Shown: piece after piece, positions 41,994-50,551 of the stretch
Position numbering within the stretch: position 1 is the stretch's first letter
How the letters are laid out: every line of letters starts with the position of its first letter
Notes under the pieces: model-generated
Database searches by the model: none
What the model was told of the DNA's origin: nothing
The model's input: only the letters and a program-made list of their open reading frames with translations
Position numbers and translations under genes: made by a program
Assembly: GCA_964402505.1 (NCBI GenBank)
Contig: CAYOCP010000004.1
Location: forward strand, 1 to 64,000
DNA: 64,000 bases
Source: SLRI01 sp964402505
GTDB lineage: Bacteria; Pseudomonadota; Alphaproteobacteria; Geminicoccales; Geminicoccaceae
Direction: 5' to 3'

Positions 41994-43401
41994 AGAACAC
42001 CTCGGGCAGATGGAACACGAGCGACGGGAAGAGATAGATCAGCGCCATGCTGATGAAAACCATGACGAGGAACGGCATGACGCCCGCGAAGATCTGCGTC
42101 AGCCGCACGTGCGGCGGCGCGATTCCCTTGAGGTAGTAGGCCGACATCGCCATGGGCGGTGTGAGGAAGCTGGTCTGGAGGTTGAGGGCGACGAGAACGC
42201 CGAAGAAGAGCGGGTCGATCTCGAAATGCGGCAGCAGCGGCAGGAAAATCGGCACGAAGATGATGATGATCTCCGACCACTCGAGCGGCCAGCCGAGCAG
42301 GAAGATGATGAACTGCGCCATCAGCAGGAACTCGAGCGGCGACAGATTGAGCCCCTGGACGAAATCGGAGATGATCCGCTCGCCGCCGAGATAGGAGAAG
42401 ACCGAGGAGAAGGTGTAGGAGCCGACGAACAGCCAGCAGACCATCGCCGTCGTGCGAACGGTGAGATAGACGCTCTCGCGCAGACGCGAGAAGGTCAGGG
42501 CACGGTAGGCGAGGGCGAGGACGAGGCCGCCCAAAGCACCGATCGAGGCCGCTTCCGTGGGCGTGGCGAGGCCGAACAGGATCGAGCCGAGCACGGCGAG
42601 CACCAGGAAGGCCAGAGGAAAGAACGAGGTGATCAGCATGAGCACGATCTGCGCCGGCGGGAGCTCGGGAACCTCGTCGCGGGTCGGCCTCGGAGCCACG
42701 CTCGGCTGCAGGATCGAGCGGCCCACGACGTAGACGAGATAGAGGCCGACGAGGACGAAGCCCGGCACCAGCGCGCCCGCATAGAGCCGCACGATCGAGA
42801 CACCGGATGCGGCGGCGTAGACGATGAGCATGATCGAGGGCGGGATGAGGATGCCGAGCGTGCCGCCGGCGCAGATGATGCCACTCGCGAAGCTCGGCTC
42901 GTAGCGTGCCTTGAGCATCGCCGGCAGCGCCAGGAGACCCATGAGCGTCACCACCGCACCGACGATGCCGGTCGCGGTCGCGAAGAGGGCGCAGGTGATC
43001 AGCGCCGCCACCCCCATCGAGCCGGGCACGTTGCGGGAGGCGACGTTGAGCGTCGAGAACAGGCGATCGACGATATTGGCGCGCTCGACGATGTAGCCCA
43101 TGAAGAGGAAGAGCGGCACCGCCGTCAGCACCTCGTTCGACATCACCGTATAGGTCTGGTTGACGAAGAGGTCGAAGACCCGGTTGTTGAGGAGCCCCTC
43201 GATCCAGGTCGTGACCTGGGTGACGAGGTCCGTGCCGTCCTCGAGACGGTAGAACGACCGCCACATGCGGCCGGCGTCGAAATAGGCATAATAGCCGAAG
43301 CCGATGCCGAGCGCCATCAGGGTGAAGGCGATCGGAAAGCCCAGAAAGACCAGAATGATGAAAATCCCGAGCATCGTAAGGGCGACTTGAGGGTCCGTCA
43401 C
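41983..43401 (-). CDS. TRAP transporter large permease (DctM-like)
   Basis: A 472-residue membrane protein with about 12-13 helices. Typical pieces: FLGFPIAFTLMALG, NEVLTAVPLFLFMGYIVER, ASGIICAGGTLGILIPPSI. It is the translocating subunit of a sodium-driven TRAP system taking up organic acids or amides. Order in the operon: binding protein, small permease, this gene, amidase, small membrane protein. Confidence 0.95.
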   Translation of the reverse strand: MTDPQVALTMLGIFIILVFLGFPIAFTLMALGIGFGYYAYFDAGRMWRSFYRLEDGTDLVTQVTTWIEGLLNNRVFDLFVNQTYTVMSNEVLTAVPLFLFMGYIVERANIVDRLFSTLNVASRNVPGSMGVAALITCALFATATGIVGAVVTLMGLLALPAMLKARYEPSFASGIICAGGTLGILIPPSIMLIVYAAASGVSIVRLYAGALVPGFVLVGLYLVYVVGRSILQPSVAPRPTRDEVPELPPAQIVLMLITSFFPLAFLVLAVLGSILFGLATPTEAASIGALGGLVLALAYRALTFSRLRESVYLTVRTTAMVCWLFVGSYTFSSVFSYLGGERIISDFVQGLNLSPLEFLLMAQFIIFLLGWPLEWSEIIIIFVPIFLPLLPHFEIDPLFFGVLVALNLQTSFLTPPMAMSAYYLKGIAPPHVRLTQIFAGVMPFLVMVFISMALIYLFPSLVFHLPEVFYGR

Positions 43402-43459
43402 TTCAATGCTCCGTCCTGGAGAGGGATCGACGTTCTGGCGTGCGTCTTTGCTGCGGACT

Positions 43460-44032
43460 TCAGGTGCCGGTTTGCGCGTGCTGCCGCATCAGTGCCTGGT
43501 CGGTTTCCTCGACATCCTCCGCCGCGTGCCGCCACTGGCCTTCGCGCATGCAGAGGATGCAGCGGCAGATCTGGGCGATGCCCTGGATGAAGAGGAGAAT
43601 GCCGGCGGCCACGATCACGCTCTTGAATTGATAGATCGGAATGCCGGCGGGGCTGTTGATGCTGACCTCGGTGTAGCTCCAGGAGCGCGCCGCGTATTTC
43701 CAGCCCGAGAGCACGAGGGCGGTGACGCCCGGGAAGAAGAAGAAGAGATAGAGGACGAGATCGACGCCGGCCTGCACGCGCGGCGGCCAGAGTCGGTAGA
43801 TGAAATCGCCTCGCACATGGCCGCCGGTGGAGAGCGTGTAGGCGCCGCCCATCATGAAGAGCGTGCCGTACATGATGAAGGAGACGTCGAACGCCCAGGC
43901 CGTCGGGCTGTTGAGCAGATAGCGGACGAAGACCTCGTAGCTCATGCCGAGGGTCATCAGGATGATGAGCCAGCCGAACGCCTTGCCGAACCAGGCCGAC
44001 AGGCGATCCGCGAACGTGATGAATGCGACCAC
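43460..44032 (-). CDS. TRAP transporter small permease (DctQ-like)
   Basis: A 190-residue protein with four membrane helices. The DctQ pattern EVFVRYLLNSPTAWAFDVS and GGHVRGDFIYRLWPP is visible. GTG 44032 is chosen because GGAGGAG lies 7-8 nt upstream; the longer frame to 44068 runs into the hairpin. It pairs with the large permease 58 bp downstream. The long C-terminus (about 30 residues past the last helix) is charged. Confidence 0.92.
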   Translation of the reverse strand: MVAFITFADRLSAWFGKAFGWLIILMTLGMSYEVFVRYLLNSPTAWAFDVSFIMYGTLFMMGGAYTLSTGGHVRGDFIYRLWPPRVQAGVDLVLYLFFFFPGVTALVLSGWKYAARSWSYTEVSINSPAGIPIYQFKSVIVAAGILLFIQGIAQICRCILCMREGQWRHAAEDVEETDQALMRQHAQTGT

Positions 44033-44070
44033 GGCAAGTCTCCTCCGGCCCCGCCCGGCCGTTGGCAATC

Positions 44071-44100
44071 GGGCCGGCGCCGCGATCGCGGCCCCGGCCC
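44071..44100 (-). other. Hairpin between TRAP binding-protein and small-permease genes
   Basis: Two 14-bp arms, GGGCCGGCGCCGCG and its near complement, around an AT centre with one mismatch, in the 79-bp gap after the binding-protein stop. No T-run follows on the minus strand. It is analogous to 26615-26640 and 37661-37680. Confidence 0.65.
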
Positions 44101-44111
44101 CCTCGATGGTC

Positions 44112-45260
44112 TCAGATGTCCAGCTTGCCGGGGAAATAGTGCTCGTAGGCGAGCGCGTAGTCGGGCGCGTTCATGAGCTCGTAATAGGTCACCCGCTCGA
44201 CCCAGGCGCGCTGGCTGTCCATCACCCGCTTGGCGTAATCGTCCTGCTCGAGCTCCGTGATGAGCTTGTCCCAGGCGTCGAGCTGGGCCGCCAGGATGTC
44301 CTTCGAGGTGCGATGCACCTTAACGCCGTATTCGTCCTGGATGCGCTGCAGATCGCTCGAGTAATTGTCCATGGCGAGCGCCGTGTTCGACGTCGAGGCG
44401 GCTTCCACGCCGTATTTGAGGATCGCCTGCATGTCGGGATCGAGATCGTCGAAGAGGTCCCGGTTGAACAGGAACTCGAAGCTCTCGGAGGCCTGGTGGT
44501 ACGACGAGAGGTAGTAGTTCTTGGCGACGTCGGGCGAGCCGAACCTGAGGTCGGAGGAGGGGTTGTTGAACTCGAAGGCGTCGATCACGCCGCGCTCCAT
44601 GGCCGGCACGATCTCGCCGCCGGGCAGCTGCGCGACGGACATGCCCATCTGCTGCATGAGGTCGGCGGCGAGGCCCACCGTGCGGTACTTGAGGCCCTGC
44701 AGGTCGGCAACGGTGTTGACCGGGTTCTTGAACCAGCCCAGTGGCTGGGCCGGCATGGGGAAGCCCATGAAGCCGTAGACGTTGAGCTGGAGGATGTCCT
44801 GGGTGAGCTCCCGGTAGAGCTCGGCGCCGCCGCCCTGGTAGAACCAGCTCAGCATGGTCGTGGCCGAGCCGCCGAAGACCGGGCCGGTGCCGAAGAACGA
44901 CGCCGATTTCGACTTGCCGTACCAGTAGGCCGGCACCGTGTGGGCCGCGTCGATGACCCCGTCATTGACGGCGTCCATCACCTGGAAGGCGCCGACCACG
45001 GCACCCGCCGGCAGAAGGTCGATCGTGAGCCTGCCGCCCGACATGTCGTTGACGCGGGTCACGTACTCGCGGGCGAAGTCCATCCAGATGTCGGACGCCG
45101 GCCACGAGGTCTGCATCTTGAGGACGACGGGGCTCTGCGCCAGCACGGCCGGTGCCGCGAGCCCGCCGGTCGCGGCGACGCCGCCGGCGACGGCGGCCTG
45201 GCGCAGGAACGACCTGCGTGCCGCGGTTGCCGCAGCGACGGTCTTGCTGGTTTCTGACAT
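44112..45260 (-). CDS. TRAP transporter substrate-binding protein (DctP-like)
   Basis: A 382-residue periplasmic binding protein. The ATG at 45260 has GGAGG at 7-8 nt. The N-terminus is a twin-arginine signal (ARRSFLRQAAVAGG, cleavage near VLA-Q). Family features: LKMQTSWPASD near the mature start, the specificity Arg segment LKYRTVGLAADLMQQMG and GALDAFEFNNPS-like (here GVIDAFEFNNPS). The AFEFNNPSSD segment resembles the 2-oxo-acid/mannitol-type group. It is the first gene of the operon. Confidence 0.93.
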   Translation of the reverse strand: MSETSKTVAAATAARRSFLRQAAVAGGVAATGGLAAPAVLAQSPVVLKMQTSWPASDIWMDFAREYVTRVNDMSGGRLTIDLLPAGAVVGAFQVMDAVNDGVIDAAHTVPAYWYGKSKSASFFGTGPVFGGSATTMLSWFYQGGGAELYRELTQDILQLNVYGFMGFPMPAQPLGWFKNPVNTVADLQGLKYRTVGLAADLMQQMGMSVAQLPGGEIVPAMERGVIDAFEFNNPSSDLRFGSPDVAKNYYLSSYHQASESFEFLFNRDLFDDLDPDMQAILKYGVEAASTSNTALAMDNYSSDLQRIQDEYGVKVHRTSKDILAAQLDAWDKLITELEQDDYAKRVMDSQRAWVERVTYYELMNAPDYALAYEHYFPGKLDI

Positions 45261-45357
45261 GATTTGCCTCCAGGTTGTTTCGGCTCTTGCCGCCAATACC
45301 GGCGCCGGCGCTCCAACCGGCCGCGCAAGCATCGAGCAGTTCCTCGCCGGAGGCAAG

Positions 45358-46752
45358 ATGTTCTCATCGACGCAGGCGGCATGGGCCGGGTTCGCACGAG
45401 ACGGGGAGAAGGGCTTGGCCGACGGCGCCTATCGGGAATCCTTTCGGCTGGCCTGGCCGCTGGTGCTCTCGAACATCTCCGTTCCGCTGCTCGGCATGGT
45501 CGACACGGCCGTGGTCGGCAGGCTGCCGGAGCCTTACGCCCTGGGCGGCGTGGCGCTCGGCGCCAGCTTCGCCGCCACCCTCTATTCCGCCGTCGCCTTC
45601 CTGCGGATGGGCACGACGGCGCTGACCGCGCAGGCCTATGGCGCCAACGATACGCTCGCGCTCCGTGCCTCGCTGTGGCGGGCCTTCATCCTTGCGGCCG
45701 TGATCGGGCTCTGCATGGCGGTCGGCATGCCGCTTCTGGTGGAAGCGGGACGGCTGATCTTCGCGCCGCCCTTGGGCATCGACCGGGAATTCACCACCTA
45801 CGCCTGGATCCGCCTCCTCGGCGCACCCTTCGCCCTCGCCAATTTCGTGGTGCTCGGCTGGCTGCTCGGCATGCAGGACAGCCGGGCACCCCTGGTCCTG
45901 CTGATCGCCACCAACCTTTTGAACGGCCTGCTCGATGTCGCCTTCGTCTGGGGTCTGGGGCTCGGCGCCGGCGGCGTCGCCGCCGCCACGGTGATCGCCG
46001 AGGCGTTCGGGCTGGGGCTGGGCAGCTTCCTGATCCGCCTGCATCTTCGCCGCCTGCACGCGGCACCGAGGCCGAGCCGCGCCGAGGTGCTCTCGGCCGC
46101 CGCCTTTCGCCGGCTCTTCCGCCTGAACACCGACCTCTTCATCCGCACCATCGTCATGGAGGTCGTCTACATCCTCTTCATGGCGATCGGCTCGCGGCAG
46201 GGGCCGGTGATCCTCGCGGTCAACGCCATCCTGCTCAATTTCCTCCAGCTCGCGGCCTTCGGCCTCGACGGCTTCGCCTTCGCCGCCGAGGCCATGGTCG
46301 GCCGGGCCGTCGGGGCGAGGGACCCCGGAGCCCTGCGCGCGGCCGTCCGTGCCGGCTTCGCCAATGCCGGCCTGCTCGCCCTCGCCGCCGGGCTCGCCTT
46401 CTGGCTCGCCGGACCCTGGATCGTCGCCGTCCTGACCGACATTCCCGCCGTCCGCGACGGTGCCGTCCGCTATCGCCCGTTCGTGGCGCTTCTGCCCGTG
46501 GTGGCGGTCTGGGCCTTCCTTTACGACGGCATCTTCATCGGTGCCGCGCGCACCCGCCTCTTGCGCGACGCCATGATCCTGGCCGTGCTCATCTTCGGTG
46601 CTGCGGCCTCGGTCCTGGTGCCGCTCTTCGGCAATCCGGGCCTCTGGACCGCCATGCTCGTCTTCATGGCGGCGCGAGGCGTTCTTCTTTCGGTGATCTA
46701 CCGGCGGGCCGGCTCCGGCGCCGATTTCGCCACCGGGGAAGCCGCCGGCTGA
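45358..46752 (+). CDS. MATE-family efflux protein (DinF-like)
   Basis: A 464-residue transporter with about 12 helices in two similar halves. The N-terminal SFRLAWPLVLSNISVPLLGMVDTAVVGRL is a MATE hallmark. The ATG at 45358 has GGAGG upstream. It exports drugs or metabolites against sodium or protons. It is divergent from the TRAP operon (97 bp). Its last 55 bp overlap the end of the opposite-strand sterol desaturase-like gene. Confidence 0.93.
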   Translation: MFSSTQAAWAGFARDGEKGLADGAYRESFRLAWPLVLSNISVPLLGMVDTAVVGRLPEPYALGGVALGASFAATLYSAVAFLRMGTTALTAQAYGANDTLALRASLWRAFILAAVIGLCMAVGMPLLVEAGRLIFAPPLGIDREFTTYAWIRLLGAPFALANFVVLGWLLGMQDSRAPLVLLIATNLLNGLLDVAFVWGLGLGAGGVAAATVIAEAFGLGLGSFLIRLHLRRLHAAPRPSRAEVLSAAAFRRLFRLNTDLFIRTIVMEVVYILFMAIGSRQGPVILAVNAILLNFLQLAAFGLDGFAFAAEAMVGRAVGARDPGALRAAVRAGFANAGLLALAAGLAFWLAGPWIVAVLTDIPAVRDGAVRYRPFVALLPVVAVWAFLYDGIFIGAARTRLLRDAMILAVLIFGAAASVLVPLFGNPGLWTAMLVFMAARGVLLSVIYRRAGSGADFATGEAAG

Positions 46753-47543
46753 GCGCCGAACGGTGCGGCGAGCAGACCGAGCAGCGGCCGGTCGCGCATC
46801 CGCTCGACACCGATCCTCATGTCGGCAAAGCGCCGCGTTCGGCTTCGCGAGCGGAACAGCCTGTCCCAGAAGCTGAAGATCGTCCCGTAATTGCTGTCGG
46901 TATCGGCACGAATCGCGTGGTGATGCACCCAGTGGATGGAGGGGGTGACGATCAGCCGTGAGAGCATCCGCTCGAGACCCGGCGGAATGCGCGCGTCGGA
47001 GTGGTGGAAGAGGGCCGAGGTCAGGACCAGCCCCTCGAAGATGACGACGGCGGCGAGCGAGACATCCAAAAGAACGATGACCGGCACGCGGGCCAAAGCC
47101 GAAAGCACGACCTCGCCGAAATGAAAGCGGACGGCGCTCGTCGTGTCGAGCAGCTCGTCCAGGTGATGGACCTGGTGAAAGCGCCAGAGCAGCGGCAGCT
47201 CGTGGTTCGCCCGATGCCACCAGTAGATCCAGAAATCGAGGATCAGGATGTCGAGGACGAGGCCCGGCCAGCCGGAGAGGGCGGCCGGGCGCAGGCCGAG
47301 CGAGATTCCGCCCGCCCACCAGGTGATCGGCAGGACGATCAGGGGCGCGAGCAGCGCGTTCAGGCCGAAGAGTCCGAGATTGCGGGCGAGACGTCGCCAG
47401 GCGGCGCGCGTGCCCTGCCCGAGCCTGAGCAGTAGCGGGCTCGCGACCGCGGGACGCCACCGCTCGGCCAGGGCGAAGGCGAGAAAGGCGGCGACCACGA
47501 GGCCGCTCTTCAGGGCGAGCGCCTGATCCAGGGTAATGTCCAT
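46698..47543 (-). CDS. Sterol desaturase/fatty acid hydroxylase-family protein
   Basis: A 281-residue di-iron membrane enzyme. Histidine boxes: HRANH, HQVHH and HWVHHH, with four or more membrane helices. The family hydroxylates or desaturates lipids, hopanoids or carotenoids. The ATG at 47543 fits the first helix. The 3' end overlaps the MATE gene by 55 bp in antisense. The substrate is not predictable. Confidence 0.9.
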   Translation of the reverse strand: MDITLDQALALKSGLVVAAFLAFALAERWRPAVASPLLLRLGQGTRAAWRRLARNLGLFGLNALLAPLIVLPITWWAGGISLGLRPAALSGWPGLVLDILILDFWIYWWHRANHELPLLWRFHQVHHLDELLDTTSAVRFHFGEVVLSALARVPVIVLLDVSLAAVVIFEGLVLTSALFHHSDARIPPGLERMLSRLIVTPSIHWVHHHAIRADTDSNYGTIFSFWDRLFRSRSRTRRFADMRIGVERMRDRPLLGLLAAPFGAQPAASPVAKSAPEPARR

Positions 47544-47658
47544 GGTTCCGCATATGTGTCGCCCGAGCCGCCCCGTCCAGCGCGATGGCTTGAAGCCGGA
47601 GGCCGGCCTGCCCACCTAGAACCTCAGCGGCCGCCGTCCTCGGGGCCGCAGCGATTTC

Positions 47659-47726
47659 GTCCGGTTGCGAGCCAACGGACACGGAAAGTCTGGTTGCTCC
47701 CGATTCGCGCACCTGGAGAACTGGCC
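47659..47726 (+). ncRNA. ROSE-like RNA thermometer in the hsp20 leader
   Basis: Two stems. The first, GTCCGGTTG/CAACGGAC (47659-47680), has one bulge. In the second, TTGCTCC (47694-47700) pairs with GGAGAA (47715-47720) leaving one G bulged, exactly the UUGCU-against-Shine-Dalgarno arrangement that defines ROSE elements. The masked GGAG lies 8 nt before the ATG. At heat-shock temperature the weak stem would open and allow translation. Confidence 0.65.
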
Positions 47727-48212
47727 ATGCGCAGCTTCGATCTCTCGCCGCTCTTCCGCTCCTCCGTGGGCTTCGATCAGCTCGACAAGCTGTTCGACAC
47801 GGCCTATCGCGAGGCGGCCCGCGACACTTCCTATCCGCCCTACAACATCGCCAAGCTCGGTCCCGACGCCTACCGCATCACCATGGCGGTGGCGGGCTTC
47901 GGCCACGGAGACCTCGACCTCACCGTCCAGGACAACGTCCTGATCGTGAAGGGGCAGATCGCGCGGCCGGAGAAGGAGATCGAATACCTGCATCGCGGCA
48001 TCGCCCAGCGCGCCTTCGAGCACCGCTTCCAGCTCGCCGACCACATCAAGGTGGTTGGCGCGGATCTGACCAACGGCCTGCTCGACATCCACCTCGAGCG
48101 CGAGGTGCCGGAGCAGATGAAGCCGCGCAAGGTGGCGATCGGTGGCAACAAGGCTGGCGGCAGGACGATCGCGGCCGAGGGGACCGAACGCGAGGGTGCC
48201 GCCGCCGGCTGA
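47727..48212 (+). CDS. Small heat shock protein, Hsp20 family
   Basis: A 161-residue alpha-crystallin-type chaperone. N-terminus MRSFDLSPLFRSSVGFDQLD is typical of alphaproteobacterial Hsp20 (IbpA-like); the alpha-crystallin domain covers about 40-135 with PPYNIAKLGPDAYRITMAVAGF and the AFEHRFQLADHIKV strand. It holds unfolded proteins during heat stress. Control is likely at translation by the ROSE-like leader. Confidence 0.93.
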   Translation: MRSFDLSPLFRSSVGFDQLDKLFDTAYREAARDTSYPPYNIAKLGPDAYRITMAVAGFGHGDLDLTVQDNVLIVKGQIARPEKEIEYLHRGIAQRAFEHRFQLADHIKVVGADLTNGLLDIHLEREVPEQMKPRKVAIGGNKAGGRTIAAEGTEREGAAAG

Positions 48213-48215
48213 CCC

Positions 48216-49019
48216 GTGGCCACGTCCTCGGTGCCGCCGCTCATCGGCATTTCCGCCTGCCGCAAGGCGGCGGAAGTGGCGACCGTGCATGCGGTGGGCG
48301 ACAAATACGTGCGAGCGGTGGTCGACGGCGCGAAGGGCCTGCCTCTGCTGATTCCGGCTCTCGGCAGCGCCCTCGATACCGACTCCCTGATCGAGCGGTT
48401 CGATGGCGTCTTTCTGACCGGCAGCCCGTCCAACCTCGATCCGGCGCTCTATGGCGGGGCACCGCGGCCTCCTGGCGATCCCGCGGACGGCGAGCGGGAC
48501 GCCACCACCCTGCCGCTGATCCGCGCCTGCCTCGCCCGCGGGGTTCCGCTGCTCGCCGTCTGCCGGGGCTTTCAGGAATTGAACGTGGCCTTGGGCGGCA
48601 CGCTCTTCAGCCGGCTGCACGAGGTGGCGGGCCGGCTCGATCACCGTTCCGACAAGACGCTCGCCTACGAGGACCGCTACCGACCGCGGCATGCCGTGCG
48701 CCTGCGCCCCGGCGGCAGGCTCCAGGAGCTTCTCGGCGGAATCGGGGAGATCGAGGTCAACTCGCTGCATGGTCAGGGAATCGACCGGCTGGCACCCGGC
48801 CTCGCGGTCGAGGCGGAAGCGCCGGACGGCACCATCGAGGCGGTGAGCGTTCCGTCTGCCAAGGCTTTCGCCCTTGCGGTACAGTGGCACGCGGAATGGC
48901 AGGTCACCCGGATCGCCCAGCACAGGCTGCTCTTCGCCGCCTTCGGCGCGGCCTGCCGGCAACGTCTCGAAGCGAGAGCACCTCATGAGCGGCCGCCCCG
49001 TCACCGACCTGCCGAGTAA
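48216..49019 (+). CDS. puuD: Gamma-glutamyl-gamma-aminobutyrate hydrolase (PuuD-like)
   Basis: A 267-residue class I glutamine amidotransferase-fold hydrolase. Nucleophile Cys in LLAVCRGFQELNVALGG, His and Glu in VQWHAEW, plus VNSLHGQGIDRLAPGL. It releases GABA and glutamate from gamma-glutamyl-GABA in the Puu putrescine route. The start is GTG 48216, 4 nt after the Hsp20 stop. It overlaps the following glutamine-synthetase-like gene by 35 bp, a typical puuD-puuA pairing. Confidence 0.88.
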   Translation: MATSSVPPLIGISACRKAAEVATVHAVGDKYVRAVVDGAKGLPLLIPALGSALDTDSLIERFDGVFLTGSPSNLDPALYGGAPRPPGDPADGERDATTLPLIRACLARGVPLLAVCRGFQELNVALGGTLFSRLHEVAGRLDHRSDKTLAYEDRYRPRHAVRLRPGGRLQELLGGIGEIEVNSLHGQGIDRLAPGLAVEAEAPDGTIEAVSVPSAKAFALAVQWHAEWQVTRIAQHRLLFAAFGAACRQRLEARAPHERPPRHRPAE

Positions 49020-50355
49020 CGACCTCGAGCTCTGGCTCGAGGAGCACAGCATCACCGAGGTCGAGTGCATCGTCGCCGACATCAACGGCATCGCCCGAGG
49101 CAAGATCCTGCCGGGCTACAAGTTCGTGCGCTCGCTCAGGGAGGACGGCCTGCGCCTGCCAGAGAGCATCTTCATCCAGACCGTCACCGGCGACTACCCG
49201 GAAGAGGACGTGATCGATCCGGTGATCCGCGACATCCGGCTGCGCCCGGATCCCGCCACCATCCGCCTCGTGCCCTGGTACGTGGAGCCGACCGCCCAGG
49301 TGATCGCCGACGGCTTCCACCATGACGGCGCGCCGGTGGCGATCGCCGCCCGGCAGGTGCTGAGGCGGGTGCTGGACCTCTACGAGGAATGCGGCTGGCG
49401 GCCCGTGGTCGCACCCGAGCTCGAGTTCTTCCTGACCAGGATCAACACCGACCCCGACTATCCCCTGGAGCCGCCGATCGGCCGCTCGAAGCGCCCGGAG
49501 ACCGGGCGGCAGTCCTATGGCATCGAGGCGGCGAACGAGTTCGATCCCGTGTTCGAGGACGTCTACGACTGGTGCGAGGCGCAGGCGATCGACATCGACA
49601 CCCTGGCGCACGAGGCCGGTGCGGCGCAGATGGAGATCAACTTCAATCACGGCGAGCCGCTGGCCCTCGCCGACCAAGCCTTCCTCTTCAAGCGGACGCT
49701 GCGCCAGGCAGCCCTCAAGCACGGCATCTACGCCACCTTCATGGCGAAGCCGATGCAGAGCGAGCCCGGCAGCTCGATGCATATCCACCAGAGCGTCTAC
49801 TCGATGGCGACCGGCGAGAACCTCTTCGCCGGCAGCGAAGAGACCTATTCGGAGCTCTTCCTCAACCACATCGCCGGGCTGCAGCGCTTCATGCCGGCGG
49901 CGATGCCGCTGCTCGCTCCCAACGTGAACTCCTACCGGCGGCTGCGCCGCCATTCGGATGCGCCCATCAACGTGCAGTGGGGCTGGGAGAACCGCACGGT
50001 GGGCCTGCGCGTGCCCGAATCACCCCCCGAGGCACGCCGGGTCGAGAACCGTGTCGCCGGCGCCGACGCCAATCCCTATCTGGCCATCGCCGCCTCGCTC
50101 GCCTGCGGCTGGCTCGGCATGACCGAGGACCTGAAGCCGACCGAGCCGATCAAGGGCAGCGCCTACCGGCTCGCCCAGACGCTGCCACAGCAGCTTCCGG
50201 ACGGCCTGAAGAAGCTGAACAGCTCGCCGCAGCTCAAGGAGGTGCTCGGCGAAACCTTCGTGCGCGTGCTCATCGCCGTCAAGCAGGCCGAGCACGACGC
50301 CTACCAGAGCGTCATCAGCTCCTGGGAACGCGAGCACCTTCTTCTCAACGTCTGA
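48985..50355 (+). CDS. puuA: Gamma-glutamylpolyamine synthetase-like (PuuA/GlnA3 type)
   Basis: A 456-residue glutamine-synthetase-fold ligase. ATP and metal segments: ELEFFLTRINTD, AQMEINFNHGEP, FMAKPMQSEPGSSMHIHQS, APNVNSYRRL, NRTVGLRVP. It lacks the adenylylation Tyr motif of true GlnA. PuuA attaches glutamate to putrescine or another polyamine. The ATG at 48985 matches the family start; the longer frame is unlikely. The TGA stop is one base before a terminal inverted repeat of the MITE-like element at 50356. Confidence 0.88.
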   Translation: MSGRPVTDLPSNDLELWLEEHSITEVECIVADINGIARGKILPGYKFVRSLREDGLRLPESIFIQTVTGDYPEEDVIDPVIRDIRLRPDPATIRLVPWYVEPTAQVIADGFHHDGAPVAIAARQVLRRVLDLYEECGWRPVVAPELEFFLTRINTDPDYPLEPPIGRSKRPETGRQSYGIEAANEFDPVFEDVYDWCEAQAIDIDTLAHEAGAAQMEINFNHGEPLALADQAFLFKRTLRQAALKHGIYATFMAKPMQSEPGSSMHIHQSVYSMATGENLFAGSEETYSELFLNHIAGLQRFMPAAMPLLAPNVNSYRRLRRHSDAPINVQWGWENRTVGLRVPESPPEARRVENRVAGADANPYLAIAASLACGWLGMTEDLKPTEPIKGSAYRLAQTLPQQLPDGLKKLNSSPQLKEVLGETFVRVLIAVKQAEHDAYQSVISSWEREHLLLNV

Positions 50356-50484
50356 GAGGCTGTCAATGAATGTCGCGAGCTTATGGGGTCAGGACTCTTT
50401 CAGGCCGTCTAAAAGAGTCCTGACCCCATAAGCGCCCACGAATCCCTCGACACCACAACCACGAGCCCATTCATTGGCAGCCTC
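50356..50484. mobile_element. MITE-like element with 17-bp terminal inverted repeats
   Basis: Left end GAGGCTGTCAATGAATG (50356-50372) and right end CATTCATTGGCAGCCTC (50468-50484) are inverted repeats matching at 16 of 17 positions. Between them lie palindrome copy 2 and most of the 56-bp tail seen at 483-538. TGA flanks both ends (50353-50355 and 50485-50487), a possible 3-bp target duplication. At 129 bp it codes for nothing and would need a transposase in trans. The source IS family is not recognised. Confidence 0.7.
50379..50433. repeat. Palindromic repeat, copy 2
   Basis: Arms 50379-50403 and 50409-50433, 24 of 25 paired (one C/A mismatch near the loop), loop GCCGT. It is nested inside the element with the 17-bp terminal repeats. 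Same arm core as 327-381 and 58845-58896. Confidence 0.9.
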
Positions 50485-50551
50485 TGAGGCCAGCAGATTG
50501 ATGATGCAGGCGAATTCTTGACCGCTTCATGTGCCGGATCAGCGTCCGTGC

